Positions 53,448 through 63,544 are shown, numbered from the stretch's first letter. The stretch is 64,000 nucleotides of DNA from Klebsiella sp. BIGb0407 (GCF_024807845.1 NZ_JANUEQ010000001.1:248001-312000); one strand, 5' to 3'. Notes: generated by a model not told the origin, from the letters alone. Numbers and translations: made by a program.

Positions 53448-54560
53448 CTACCAGTAGCTTAAAGATACAATCATGGCTTCTGAATATTCACCAGGAGTGG
53501 TAACTGCCACAGCAGTAATTTGTGCAGTTATTTTAGTCATTGTCAATGCTGTATTATTCCGTATCTGATACGTCAGTTTGCCAGTGTTATTTTCGAATGT
53601 AACAGGTATGGTAAGCCCCCCTAAATGAATAACATTACTCATATCTTTCGTTGTTCGAATAGTCGCTATAACATCTGCATCGCCAGAACATATACTCTGT
53701 AATACAGTTGAGCCACTGGTTCCTAATGCCGTTGTTTTATCTACAGAACCTAAATTTATATCACCTGACACAGAGAAATTACATGATAAATCTGGTGTTT
53801 CAGGAACGAGCGGTTCGGAAGGGAGAGTAGTTCCCACTCCTAAAACAGCACCACAATTCAAACCATAAATATCAGTATAAGGAACTGAGTTAGGAGTCAT
53901 TCCTGCATTATGCACATAAACTCGTTTCCCTCCTGGCATCGTATATACACCTTGAGGTCCAGTGGAAACATAAACAAAGGAGTACAAACTAGAATTATTA
54001 AATGTGGCTATAAACTCAGGTTTACCATTCGGAACACCAACCCAGCGACTTTGAACACCTACACCGCCAGAAAATCCATCAAAATATAACGCGCCTGCAC
54101 TATTGTATACGTTACCCGTTATGCCCGGTTGCATTACAGTCCAGCCAACAAACACCTGAACATTACCATCAAAACTACAGTTACCAGCTGCAGAGTAAAA
54201 TGCAGGATCAATCGATAATGATATAACTCCCGTATAACTGTATCTATATGTAGTAACATCATATGAGTTACCATCTGGACCAACACCTTTCCATGGAGAA
54301 TTGGCATTCTCAATGATAAACCCGGCTCCATTTCCAGTTATACTTATTCCATTAACCAACCTTGCTTCACCAGTAACAAGGTTAAAAACTCGAGATTCAT
54401 TAGGGTAAGGTTCAGCATAAGTAAAAGGTACGAAAAATAGCAAAACACAAAATAAAAGACGCTTCCTCATATAGACAAATAGCCTACTTAGCGAATTAAT
54501 GGTCGTAAGCTTATACAGATTAGAAATCATTTTGCTTTGAAAAATACGAGTTCTATACAT
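53448..54560 (-). CDS. Orphan fimbrial-type adhesin with C-terminal pilin domain
   Basis: A 370-residue exported protein. The N-terminal lectin-like region (about 50-265, rich in Gly, Tyr, Asn) is followed by a pilin domain from about 270 (CNFSVSGDINLGSVDKTTALGTSGSTVLQSICSGDADVIATIR, ending ...EYSEAMIVSLSYW). The cysteine pair CNFS/QSICS and the final hydrophobic beta strand with penultimate tyrosine are the marks of donor-strand-accepting pilins, so this resembles a two-domain tip adhesin. ATG 54560 has a strong AGGAG site; the hydrophobic signal starts only at residue 31, giving an unusually long N-terminal extension. No chaperone, usher or major pilin is in the window. Confidence 0.75.
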   Translation of the reverse strand: MYRTRIFQSKMISNLYKLTTINSLSRLFVYMRKRLLFCVLLFFVPFTYAEPYPNESRVFNLVTGEARLVNGISITGNGAGFIIENANSPWKGVGPDGNSYDVTTYRYSYTGVISLSIDPAFYSAAGNCSFDGNVQVFVGWTVMQPGITGNVYNSAGALYFDGFSGGVGVQSRWVGVPNGKPEFIATFNNSSLYSFVYVSTGPQGVYTMPGGKRVYVHNAGMTPNSVPYTDIYGLNCGAVLGVGTTLPSEPLVPETPDLSCNFSVSGDINLGSVDKTTALGTSGSTVLQSICSGDADVIATIRTTKDMSNVIHLGGLTIPVTFENNTGKLTYQIRNNTALTMTKITAQITAVAVTTPGEYSEAMIVSLSYW

Positions 54561-55876
54561 TTGTTATCACTCCTAATAAAAAACGCAATGAACTCAATAT
54601 AGCTAACTTTTCATCTTGTGATGAATTATTTAAAGTGATTTTTTAGGTTGAGTGAAATACAACCGAATTTGAAAGAAGAGGTGGTAATGCTATAGGATAG
54701 TCAAAAATGGTTATCATGTTAAGGTAATATACCGCTAAGTCGAAAAGTCTACTTGGAGGTTTTTCTGCTCCCCCGGGCATTTACCATATCGTCGCATTGC
54801 ACGAACTACCAGGAAGGAGGGAGATGGCGTATCTGACGGAATCTTAGATAAAACTGATAACAAACCCCGAAAAAACCGCCAGAAATGCACCTGATAAATG
54901 TCACGTGAATACTTAGTCATGCAAGGAGGTCAATAAGTCTGAATTTCAGTCCTGATAGGTTAAAAGAACGGTGTTTATGGCGGTTTTATATCAGTAGCGA
55001 TACTTCCTGTTTCCTGGGCTTAGCGAGCGCTGGCTTCTGTTCCTGTCGGTTTTCAAGTTCATGACGCTGACAAATACCGCCTATTTCACGGGTTATTGGC
55101 GAAGCGGCTCTCCAGCTTGGCCAGGCAGTGAACAAAATAGATCCCCTTGTTACTGAAGGGAGCATTGAGTTTAGCTGTTTTAAAATGGTAAATCTTCTTA
55201 TCCGATTTTACCCAATCATCCTCAGGTCGGCTTTACGATGTCGTTTGTACTCGTCATAGAAATTCTCGTGCGTTCCCGGCTCAGAAATGACACGGGGAGT
55301 TTGAGTTCCGTGCTGAACTTAACTATGAGAAGGAAAAGCTTCCATGAACGGTCGCCTATCCCGCGCCACTTAACCAGCTCCCCATATGGCAAGCAGCATC
55401 AGAAAATACAATCGACGGTACTTTTCCGAACACTCCGCAGTATCAATCTATAAAACTAATTGCAAGATGCTCAATCCCCGCATCGATGTAATCGGCAATC
55501 TTTTTTAGTTTGCGTAATAGTTTTTCAGCCAAGCTGACGAGAAAGGCATATTGCTTAATCGGGGGGATTCTTTGATGGGCGTATCTGTTCGGTTTGCCAA
55601 ATTATCAAGCGATTTATTGAGAGGAAAATCCTTATAAGCGCAATCTCGATTGTAGAAAAGACGACGATTAACAGCCTGAAAGGCGCTATTTTTCATTAAG
55701 TTAGCCGCTAATTTCTGAGGGGCGTATTGGGGGCGTTTTAGGGACAAAACAGGGTTTGGGGGTGTATAAAGGGGCGTTAAATAGGCTCTATATGTCCCTG
55801 TATGTCTTTCCCGATTAATTACTAACTCCATGATTTTAAATTAATCTTATATTTTACATCAAGATATGATTTTTGT
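54561..55876. other. 1.3 kb decayed region with no intact gene
   Basis: No ORF here is convincing: the open frames are short, lack ribosome sites and show no family resemblance. The sequence shifts between AT-rich and moderate GC stretches, as in degraded mobile DNA. Its right end (55719-55779) carries a cluster of GGGG-type repeats described separately. Confidence 0.4.
55719..55779. repeat. Cluster of four G-rich repeats (integrase arm-site-like)
   Basis: The pattern GGGG(G)-C/T-GT-A/T occurs four times in the same orientation: 55719-55726, 55729-55737, 55758-55766 and 55771-55779. P4-type integrases bind repeated short G-rich arm sites of similar look beside attachment sites. No integrase gene or tRNA is nearby, so this would be a remnant. 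Confidence 0.45.
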
Positions 55877-55896
55877 TACTATACCCCCCTATAGTA
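55877..55896. promoter_or_regulatory. FrmR operator
   Basis: Perfect inverted repeat TACTATA-CCCCCC-TATAGTA, 14 bases before the frmR ATG. A GC tract flanked by AT-rich arms is the known site type for CsoR/RcnR-family repressors, including FrmR of E. coli. Formaldehyde releases the repressor. Confidence 0.88.
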
Positions 55897-55909
55897 TGCA
55901 GAGGCGCCT

Positions 55910-56185
55910 ATGCCACATTCAGAAAAAGATAAAAAACGTATTCTGACGCGGGTCAGGCGCATTCGCGGCCAGGCTGAAGCGTTAGAACGCGCTCTTGAAA
56001 AAGGAGACTCCTGCATCGAGATTTTGCAGCAGATAGCCGCGGTTCGCGGGGCTGCAAATGGTCTGATGGGGGAGATGATGGCGATTCATCTGAAAGACGA
56101 GCTGGTGACCGGGGAGACCACGGAACAGCAGCGGGCTTTACGAATGGCCGAAGTTGATAACCTAATTCGTTCTTACCTTAAATAG
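55910..56185 (+). CDS. frmR: Formaldehyde-sensing repressor FrmR
   Basis: A 91-residue four-helix repressor of the CsoR/RcnR family, collinear with E. coli FrmR. Formaldehyde forms a methylene bridge between the N-terminal Pro2 and Cys35; both are present (MPHSEK and DSCIEILQ). The RVRRIRGQAEALERAL helix is the DNA- and tetramer-contact region. It precedes frmA by 27 bases and has its operator just upstream. Confidence 0.95.
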   Translation: MPHSEKDKKRILTRVRRIRGQAEALERALEKGDSCIEILQQIAAVRGAANGLMGEMMAIHLKDELVTGETTEQQRALRMAEVDNLIRSYLK

Positions 56186-57331
<1,146 letters not shown>

Positions 57332-57339
57332 GCTGAATC

Positions 57340-57365
57340 ATTCCCCTCATTAGATGGGGGGAATT
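57340..57365 (+). terminator. Terminator after frmA
   Basis: Inverted repeat ATTCCCC / GGGGAAT (seven-base arms, partly paired interior) nine bases after the frmA stop, followed by TCTTAC. Confidence 0.55.
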
Positions 57366-57382
57366 CTTACCTGACGTTACTA

Positions 57383-57619
57383 TCAGCGAATAATATCCCT
57401 TTCAAAACCATGTGAATATTTACGGTGGCGCTCACGATACTCTTCTGCGGTATTGAGCGCAGTAACGCGTAACTCTTCGCTGTCGCCATTATGGCGTAAC
57501 TGCGAGTCTGCACTCGGTACATAGAAGTACTTATGCCCGGGTGTCCCCGCCATAGTCTGACCGGAAAATAGTGCGCACAGAATAACCAGCAACGTAGTGA
57601 TATGACGAATTTTTATCAT
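57383..57619 (-). CDS. Small secreted protein of unknown function
   Basis: A 78-residue product with signal peptide MIKIRHITTLLVILCALFSGQTMA (cleavage after TMA) and a short polar mature part (GTPGHKYFYVPSADSQLRHNGDSEELRV...). No family recognised. Convergent with frmA and alone on its strand. Confidence 0.6.
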   Translation of the reverse strand: MIKIRHITTLLVILCALFSGQTMAGTPGHKYFYVPSADSQLRHNGDSEELRVTALNTAEEYRERHRKYSHGFERDIIR

Positions 57620-57777
57620 GCTAACAGGCTCGTTAAAAAAGTGATGCTGCCAATCTAGCGAGTATCATCCCTGCAAACTAGCAGGGGAGTCAAAAGTGCT
57701 GCAAAGTTTCGTCAGCATTATGAAGATTCACCGCTGAAAATATTATGATATGCGTAGAAAATCCCCATTAATAAGCA

Positions 57778-58101
57778 TCATGGCACGTCCAGAAAGCGGA
57801 GCAGGGAGGTTACGGCCGCTGCGGCTAAAATGACAAAAATCAGCGGGACTTTACGCCAGGCAAGGACAACCGCAACTGTAACACCAGCCACTCGAGCCAT
57901 ACCGGCAAAATGTTCGGCCTCAAAAAAAGTGGTCGCGAGGGCAACAGAAAATAATAAGGTCGTTGCTGCATCGTTAAGCATTTTCCCGGCACGTTCAGAA
58001 AGCACCAGACGGCTTCCCAGTTTTGCTCCGGAAAAACGCATCAGATAAGTTCCTGCGCCGAGTACGGCAAGAGCGGCAAGAATAGTAAAGGTTCCCGGCA
58101 T
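57778..58101 (-). CDS. AzlD-family branched-chain amino acid transport subunit
   Basis: A 107-residue membrane protein with four helices (MPGTFTILAALAVLGAGTYLMR..., AGMARVAGVTVAVVLAWRKVPLIFVILAAAAVTSLLRFL), the size of AzlD/YgaH. Its ATG overlaps the stop of the azlC gene by one base (TAATG), so the two subunits are made in step and probably assemble as AzlCD, an exporter of branched-chain amino acids or analogues. Confidence 0.87.
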   Translation of the reverse strand: MPGTFTILAALAVLGAGTYLMRFSGAKLGSRLVLSERAGKMLNDAATTLLFSVALATTFFEAEHFAGMARVAGVTVAVVLAWRKVPLIFVILAAAAVTSLLRFLDVP

Positions 58102-58763
58102 TATTTCTTCCTCGTCAACAGACCCAGCATAGAGAGCAGGACTGGCAAACCAACAGGGGCAAATGGGGTGGCAACCAGCGAAATGACAGCACCCGCGGAG
58201 GCGCGAATACGCGTAGTACGATTTTTAAATGCCGGAATCACCAAAGCCAGTAAAATAGCCGGAAAGACAGCATCTAAACCTATCAGTTCCGGAGAGGGCA
58301 CCAGGCTACCGACGGCAGCACCGATTAATGTCCCGGCAGGCCAGATTATTGCCACACCGAGTCCGCATAACCAGTAAGCTGCCTTTCGTTTTTCTGGTGT
58401 GCTTTGAGCCAGGCCAAACACGACACTTTCATCATTCATAATATGACACCCCAGCAAGCTGGTGAGCCGGCTTCCCACCAGTTCGCGAACGGCAACACCA
58501 AACGGGATATGACGGGCGTTAACCAGTAACCCCGCCATAGCGGCAGCAAAAGGATTGCCGCCACTGGCAATAATACCGATAAACATAAATTCAGAAGCGC
58601 CCCCCAGCACAATAAAAGAGGACAGTACCGGTAGCCAAAGCGGGAAGCCATAAACCATCGCCAGAGAACCATAAGAGACACCGACGATGCCAACGGCGAT
58701 ACACACCAGCAAAATAGCTTTTTTAGTCTCACTATCCAGAGCAGATAAATAGGTGCGCAACAC
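58101..58763 (-). CDS. AzlC-family amino acid transport permease
   Basis: A 220-residue permease with five or six helices and the AzlC pattern: LVCIAVGIVGVSYGSLA near the start, GGASEFMFIGIIASGGNPFAAAMAGLLVNARHIPFG, then MNDESVVFG. It is the partner of the 107-residue AzlD subunit. Divergent from the XRE-cupin regulator at 58866 with a palindromic operator between them, so control by that regulator is likely. Confidence 0.9.
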   Translation of the reverse strand: MLRTYLSALDSETKKAILLVCIAVGIVGVSYGSLAMVYGFPLWLPVLSSFIVLGGASEFMFIGIIASGGNPFAAAMAGLLVNARHIPFGVAVRELVGSRLTSLLGCHIMNDESVVFGLAQSTPEKRKAAYWLCGLGVAIIWPAGTLIGAAVGSLVPSPELIGLDAVFPAILLALVIPAFKNRTTRIRASAGAVISLVATPFAPVGLPVLLSMLGLLTRKK

Positions 58764-58825
58764 GATTATTTTCCGTAACGAACAAATGTATCGTTATAAT
58801 GAACATAATCAGAGTGCAGATCAAG

Positions 58826-58840
58826 CGAACGAATCGTTCG
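58826..58840. promoter_or_regulatory. Palindromic operator between azlC and the XRE-cupin gene
   Basis: Perfect seven-base inverted repeat CGAACGA-A-TCGTTCG in the 102-base divergent region, 26 bases before the regulator ATG. Related half sites (ATCGTTA at 58791 on, ATGAACGG near 58847) flank it. Likely binding site of the adjacent regulator. Confidence 0.65.
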
Positions 58841-58865
58841 TTTTAATGAACGGCAGGTGGGGCGT

Positions 58866-59414
58866 ATGACACAGCCAATAGAAATTATCGCCAGGAGTCT
58901 GGTACGTGAACGAAACCGGGCGGGATTATCACTGGGAGAACTTGCCCGGCGCGCAAATATAGCCAAGTCGACACTGTCTCAGCTGGAAACAGGAAAGGGG
59001 AACCCTGGGCTGGAAACGCTTTGGGCTTTATGTGTGGCACTGAATATCCCCTTTGCTACCTTGCTGGAACCACAGCCAGTGCTGATGCAGGTGATTCGGC
59101 GAGGTGACGGGGTAAAAGTGACCGCCGGCCATGCAAATTATGATGCTATTTTACTGGCTACCTGTCCGCCAGGTGCCCGACGTGATATTTATTCACTCCA
59201 GGCTGAACCCGGAGCCGCGCGCTGCTCTGAGCCTCACGCTCCAGGCTCGGTTGAACATATCATCATTACCCGGGGGCGCGCTCTGGTCGGGCTGACCGAA
59301 ATGCCGGAAGAGCTCAATGTTGGAGACTATATTTGTTATCCCGGTGACCGTCCCCATATTTTTAAGGCACTGGACCCGGGAACCCTGGCGGTAATGATAG
59401 TGGAACAGAACTAA
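58866..59414 (+). CDS. XRE-family regulator with cupin sensor domain
   Basis: A 182-residue regulator. The N-terminal helix-turn-helix spans residues 10-62 (LVRERNRAGLSLGELARRANIAKSTLSQLETGKGNPGLETLWALCVALNIPF). The C-terminal cupin is at 105-180 (SEPHAPGSVEHIIITRGRALVGL, then GDYICYPGDRPHIFKAL), with histidines that could bind metal or ligand. Same architecture as E. coli YdcN/SutR and PuuR. ATG at 58866 has AGGTGGGG upstream; a start three codons earlier is possible. Divergent from azlCD. Confidence 0.88.
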   Translation: MTQPIEIIARSLVRERNRAGLSLGELARRANIAKSTLSQLETGKGNPGLETLWALCVALNIPFATLLEPQPVLMQVIRRGDGVKVTAGHANYDAILLATCPPGARRDIYSLQAEPGAARCSEPHAPGSVEHIIITRGRALVGLTEMPEELNVGDYICYPGDRPHIFKALDPGTLAVMIVEQN

Positions 59415-59425
59415 TATGCCGCGAG

Positions 59426-59448
59426 ACGCCACACGTGACGTGTGGCGT
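59426..59448. terminator. Hairpin between the XRE-cupin gene and cydX-like gene
   Basis: 11-base inverted repeat (ACGCCACACGT / ACGTGTGGCGT) around one base, in practice a nine-base stem with a five-base loop. It lies between two converging genes and is followed on the plus strand by TATTCTCTTG. Confidence 0.7.
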
Positions 59449-59458
59449 TATTCTCTTG

Positions 59459-59581
59459 TTAGCTGGTAAGCCCCGCTGAATTCATCAGCAGACGAAACAG
59501 GCTACTGATAGCGGTCAGGGTTAAAATACTGGCGGACCATATGCCTACCATCCATAACACTCTTTTTACTGTCTGATTCAT
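59459..59581 (-). CDS. Small bd-oxidase subunit (CydX-like, DUF2474)
   Basis: A 40-residue single-helix membrane protein, MNQTVKRVLWMVGIWSAS followed by ILTLTAISSLFRLLMNSAGL. Its ATG shares one base with the cydB stop codon (TGATG), so it is translationally coupled. Very short proteins with an RxxWxxxxW pattern follow CioAB-type genes (DUF2474) and correspond to CydX in E. coli, where the helix stabilises the haem groups of CydA. Confidence 0.85.
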   Translation of the reverse strand: MNQTVKRVLWMVGIWSASILTLTAISSLFRLLMNSAGLTS

Positions 59582-60594
59582 CAGTGATACCCCTCGCCAT
59601 GACGGACTTTTCCGCGGAAAACGTAGTAGCTCCAGAAGCTATACATCAGAATAAATGGCAGAATGAACAGGGCACCGACCAGCATAAAGCCCTGACTCTG
59701 CGGAGGAGCGGCCGCATCCCATAGGCTGATATTGGGTGGAATAATATTAGGCCAGATACTTATCCCTAAGCCACTGAACCCAAGAAACACCAGGCCCAGA
59801 GTAAAGATAAAAGGCAAAGCATGGGAAGATTCAGGCCTGGTAAGGGTACGCCAGAGCAATCCGCTGAACAGCAGCACACAAATTGGTACGGGCAGAAGAT
59901 AGTAGAGGTTAGGCGTATTAAACCAACGTTCTGCTATCTGCGGATGTTCCAGAGGTGTCCAGATACTGATAATGGCAAAGATAACCAGCAGTGCCAGCAG
60001 CAATACCGGCGTCAGAGCACGCATCTGTTTTTGTAGAGGATTTTCGCTTTTCATCACAAGCCAGGTTGCCCCCAGCAAAGCATAGGCGATAACCAGTCCC
60101 AATCCACAGAACAGGTTAAAGGATGTTAACCAGTCTAATTGGCCGCCGCTAAACTCGCGTCCGGTTACCTGAAAACCAGAAATAACCGCGCCGACCACCA
60201 CTCCCTGACAGAATGTCGCCAGAATTGAGCCGACTTGAAAAGCAACATCCCAGAAGGGACGATGAGCAGGCGTTGCCTGAAAACGAAACTCAAAAGCGAC
60301 GCCACGAAAAATCAGCCCTATCAGCATGAGGCTGAGCGGTAATGTCAGGGCATCAATAATAATGGCATAAGCTAAGGGGAAGGCACCAAATAGCGCAGCG
60401 CCACCGAGAACCAGCCAGGTTTCATTCCCGTCCCAGACCGGGGCAACACTGTTTACCATCACATCGCGGCAGGTTTTATCGCGAATAAACGGAAACAGGA
60501 TCCCTATTCCTAAGTCAAACCCATCCATCACGATATACATCAAGGTGGCGAAAACAATTATCACAAACCAAATAACGGATAAATCGATCCCCAT
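59581..60594 (-). CDS. cioB: Cytochrome bd-type quinol oxidase subunit II (CioB)
   Basis: A 337-residue membrane protein with eight to nine helices. It has the CydB pattern (WFVIIVFATLMYIVMDGFDLGIGILFPF, DGNETWLVLGGAALFGAFPLAYA). The subunit supports the haem-bearing subunit I. Start overlaps the subunit I stop (TAATG). Second gene of the operon, with the small subunit following. Confidence 0.92.
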   Translation of the reverse strand: MGIDLSVIWFVIIVFATLMYIVMDGFDLGIGILFPFIRDKTCRDVMVNSVAPVWDGNETWLVLGGAALFGAFPLAYAIIIDALTLPLSLMLIGLIFRGVAFEFRFQATPAHRPFWDVAFQVGSILATFCQGVVVGAVISGFQVTGREFSGGQLDWLTSFNLFCGLGLVIAYALLGATWLVMKSENPLQKQMRALTPVLLLALLVIFAIISIWTPLEHPQIAERWFNTPNLYYLLPVPICVLLFSGLLWRTLTRPESSHALPFIFTLGLVFLGFSGLGISIWPNIIPPNISLWDAAAPPQSQGFMLVGALFILPFILMYSFWSYYVFRGKVRHGEGYH

Positions 60595-61985
60595 TAGCGT
60601 GACTCCTCTTTTAGCGATGTATGCTTCAGCGGTTTTACCGAGACTGGATCGGGCAAAAACTGTTCCGGGGGGAGTGGACCTTTTTTAATTAACCGCACCA
60701 TATAGCTGTAACCGACACCGAATACCGACATATAAACGATAAAGAACGTCGCCAGACTGATGGTCATTTGCAAATCGCCGTGGGCAGAAACGGCATCTTT
60801 GGTCCGCATCAGATGATAAATCACCCAGGGTTGACGGCCTACTTCCGTGGTGACCCAGCCGGCAAGGATAGCAATCAGTCCGGAAGGCCCCATCCACAGG
60901 GTAAAACGCAGAAAACGACGGCTGGTATATAAACGGTTTTTATAACGCAGCCATAAACTGATAACACCCAATAACATCATCAGCATGCCCAGTCCGGCCA
61001 TAATACGGAATGACCAGAAAACAATAGCCGCCGGGGGACGGTCTTCTTTGGCGAAAGATTTCAGAGCCGGAACCTGCTTATCAAGGCTGTGTGTCAGGAT
61101 CAAACTTCCGAGGGCCGGAATACCGACAGCGTAACGGGTTCGCTCCTGTTCCATATCCGGCCAGCCAAACAGCAGCAGTGGCGTGGCTTCGCCAGGCTTA
61201 TTTTCCCAGTGGCCTTCAATAGCGGCGATTTTTGCCGGCTGATATTTTAAGGTATTCAAACCATGCAGATCGCCAATTAAGGCTTGAATCGGGGTGACAA
61301 TCACCGCCATCCACAGAGCCATGGAAAACATGGTGCGGATTGCCGGAGTATTATTCCCTTTAAGCAGATGCCAGGCCGCAGAGGCGCCAACAAAAAAGGC
61401 ACTGCTGAGAAAAGCGGCGATGGTCATATGCAGCAGTCGCCACGGGAAAGAAGGATTAAAAATAACGGCCAGCCAGTCCTCAGGCACTACCTGACCATTC
61501 TGAATACTGAAACCCTGTGGCGTCTGCATCCAGCTATTAGAGGCAAGTATCCAGAAAGTGGACATCAACGTACCGAGTGCGACCATGCAGGTAGCGAAAA
61601 AATGCAGTCCCGGACCGACGCGGTTCCAGCCGAATAACATGACACCCAGAAAGCCTGCCTCAAGGAAAAAGGCAGTCAGTACTTCGTAGGTCAGTAAGGG
61701 GCCGGTTATACTGCCGGCAAATTGCGAGAAGCCGCTCCAGTTGGTACCAAACTGATAGGCCATCACTAAACCTGAGACGACACCCATACCAAAATTAACG
61801 GCAAAAATTTTCGACCAGAACTGATAAAGGCTGCGGTAAACCGGGTTATTACTCTTGAGCCAGAGCCCTTCGAGCACGGCAAGATAACTGGCGAGTCCAA
61901 TCGTGATTGCCGGGAAAATAATATGGAAGGAAACGGTGAAAGCAAACTGGATCCTTGCCAGATGAAACGCGTCGAAAGCAAACAT
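60594..61985 (-). CDS. cioA: Cytochrome bd-type quinol oxidase subunit I (CioA, short Q-loop)
   Basis: A 463-residue quinol oxidase subunit with haem b558/b595/d ligands: N-terminal [18 protein letters not shown] (haem-ligand histidine), [11 protein letters not shown], and the GRQPW motif in [17 protein letters not shown]. The Q-loop after the sixth helix is short (no insertion between [11 protein letters not shown]-like [15 protein letters not shown] and the next helix), as in the cyanide-insensitive CioA group rather than long-loop E. coli CydA. ATG at 61985 is chosen: GAGG lies six bases upstream, and GTG at 61991 falls inside that site. Divergent from the MocR gene. Confidence 0.92.
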   Translation of the reverse strand: MFAFDAFHLARIQFAFTVSFHIIFPAITIGLASYLAVLEGLWLKSNNPVYRSLYQFWSKIFAVNFGMGVVSGLVMAYQFGTNWSGFSQFAGSITGPLLTYEVLTAFFLEAGFLGVMLFGWNRVGPGLHFFATCMVALGTLMSTFWILASNSWMQTPQGFSIQNGQVVPEDWLAVIFNPSFPWRLLHMTIAAFLSSAFFVGASAAWHLLKGNNTPAIRTMFSMALWMAVIVTPIQALIGDLHGLNTLKYQPAKIAAIEGHWENKPGEATPLLLFGWPDMEQERTRYAVGIPALGSLILTHSLDKQVPALKSFAKEDRPPAAIVFWSFRIMAGLGMLMMLLGVISLWLRYKNRLYTSRRFLRFTLWMGPSGLIAILAGWVTTEVGRQPWVIYHLMRTKDAVSAHGDLQMTISLATFFIVYMSVFGVGYSYMVRLIKKGPLPPEQFLPDPVSVKPLKHTSLKEESR

Positions 61986-62134
61986 GCACACCTCTGAACC
62001 AAAAAAGACAGGGTCATAGTAATGTGATGTCGCAAGGTTTATCAGAAACAGAAATGTGATATTTATCTATAACAGTTTTCAAAAAAATTAGTTTTTTGAT
62101 AGCCTGATATAGGTGAGGGGAACGAGGGGCGCAA

Positions 62135-63544
62135 ATGAAAAAATATCAGCAACTGGCAGAGCAAATCCTTGAGCAGATAGCCCTTGGGATCTGGAAGTCA
62201 GGTGACCGTTTGCCTTCGTTACGTGAGCAAGTTCAGCATAGCGGTATGAGCTTTATGACTGTCGGCCATGCTTATCAGTTGCTGGAGAGTCGCGGAGCTA
62301 TCGTCGCGCGTCCCCAGTCAGGCTACTATGTTGCACCTCGGCCATTACCGACGAACACGCCCATTGCTCAACAAGTCACCCGAGATGAAGTGGTTGATGT
62401 TAATACCTATATTTTTGATGTATTACAGGCCAGCTGCAACGCTGCTGTAGTACCTTTTGGTTCCGCTTTCCCCGATCCGCGACTGTTTCCGTTGCAGCAA
62501 CTTAATCGTTCGCTGGTGACGGTCAGCAAAACCGCGACGGCGATGAGTGTGATTGAAAACCTGCCGCCGGGAAACGCCGCCTTACGTCATGCCATTGCCC
62601 GGCGTTATGCTCAGCAAGGGATTCCGGTTTCACCGGATGAAATAGTTATCACGGCGGGTGCGCTGGAAGCGCTAAACCTCAGCTTACAAGTGGTGACTGA
62701 ACCTGGCGACTGGGTTATTGTCGAAAACCCCTGTTTTTATGGTGCGCTTCAGGCGCTGGAACGGCTGGGATTGAAAGCACTCGCCATCGCGACCGATCCG
62801 GTAACCGGTATCGACCTTGATGCTCTGGCACTTGCGCTGGAGCAGAATTCGGTTAAAGCCTGCTGGCTGATGACCAACAGCCAGAATCCTCTCGGCGTGA
62901 CGCTCAGCGCCAGTAAAAAACAGGCACTGGTCAGTTTACTGGCGCACTACAATGTGGCCTTGATTGAGGATGATGTTTACTCTGAATTATATTACGGTCG
63001 TGAGCGGCCATTGCCGTTGCGTGCCTTCGATGAACAAGGCATTACCTTGCATTGCTCCTCGTATTCAAAATGTCTGGTTGCGGGTTTTCGTATTGGCTGG
63101 GTCGCTGCGGGTAAGCATGCCCGGCGAATTCAACAACTTCAGTTAATGAGTACGCTTTCAACCAGCTCACCCATGCAGCTTGCCTTGGTCGATTTTCTGG
63201 CAACCCGTCGGTTTGATACCCATTTACGTCGTTTACGCAGAACACTGGCTGAACGTAAGCAACAGGTTTTACTGGCTCTCACTGAGCATTTCCCGGCTGA
63301 GACCAAGATTCATCACAGCGAGAGTGGCTATTTTCTGTGGATTGAACTGCCGAAGGTTGTCGATACCCGACTGCTGTATCAGCAAGCACTGGTGCACAAT
63401 ATCAGTATTGCCCCTGGTAAAATGTTCAGTACCGGGAGTAACTGGGATAATTGTTTCCGTCTGAATGCATCCTGGGAGTGGGGAGAGCGAGAACAGCTGG
63501 CAATAGTGACACTGTCACGTTTGATTGTTCAACAGATGAACTGA
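62135..63544 (+). CDS. ydcR: MocR-type regulator YdcR
   Basis: A 469-residue fusion regulator closely matching E. coli YdcR. The N-terminal GntR winged helix (IALGIWKSGDRLPSLREQVQHSGMSFMTVGHAYQLLESRGAIVARPQSGYYV) is joined to an aminotransferase-like PLP domain (PPGNAALRHAIARRYA, ITAGALEALNLSLQ, ENPCFYGAL, NSQNPLGVTL, and SYSKCLVAGFRIGW, which holds the PLP lysine). Physiological ligand and target are unknown. Divergent from the cioAB operon across about 150 bases, which may be coincidental. Confidence 0.93.
   Translation: MKKYQQLAEQILEQIALGIWKSGDRLPSLREQVQHSGMSFMTVGHAYQLLESRGAIVARPQSGYYVAPRPLPTNTPIAQQVTRDEVVDVNTYIFDVLQASCNAAVVPFGSAFPDPRLFPLQQLNRSLVTVSKTATAMSVIENLPPGNAALRHAIARRYAQQGIPVSPDEIVITAGALEALNLSLQVVTEPGDWVIVENPCFYGALQALERLGLKALAIATDPVTGIDLDALALALEQNSVKACWLMTNSQNPLGVTLSASKKQALVSLLAHYNVALIEDDVYSELYYGRERPLPLRAFDEQGITLHCSSYSKCLVAGFRIGWVAAGKHARRIQQLQLMSTLSTSSPMQLALVDFLATRRFDTHLRRLRRTLAERKQQVLLALTEHFPAETKIHHSESGYFLWIELPKVVDTRLLYQQALVHNISIAPGKMFSTGSNWDNCFRLNASWEWGEREQLAIVTLSRLIVQQMN

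Noticed and set aside
54735-54920. 61-codon minus-strand frame as a possible toxin or transposase fragment
   Set aside because: No recognisable motif, no ribosome site, and it sits in decayed DNA.
55238-55453. 71-codon plus-strand frame as an insertion-sequence remnant
   Set aside because: No transposase motif and no terminal inverted repeats found around it.
55505-55831. 108-codon minus-strand frame as an integrase remnant
   Set aside because: The residues do not show the catalytic R-H-R-Y pattern or any integrase segment I can recognise; the nearby G-rich repeats alone do not prove it.
62070-62115. FNR-type site before cioA
   Set aside because: A TTGAT-like half site is present, but the second half does not fit the TTGAT-N4-ATCAA spacing.
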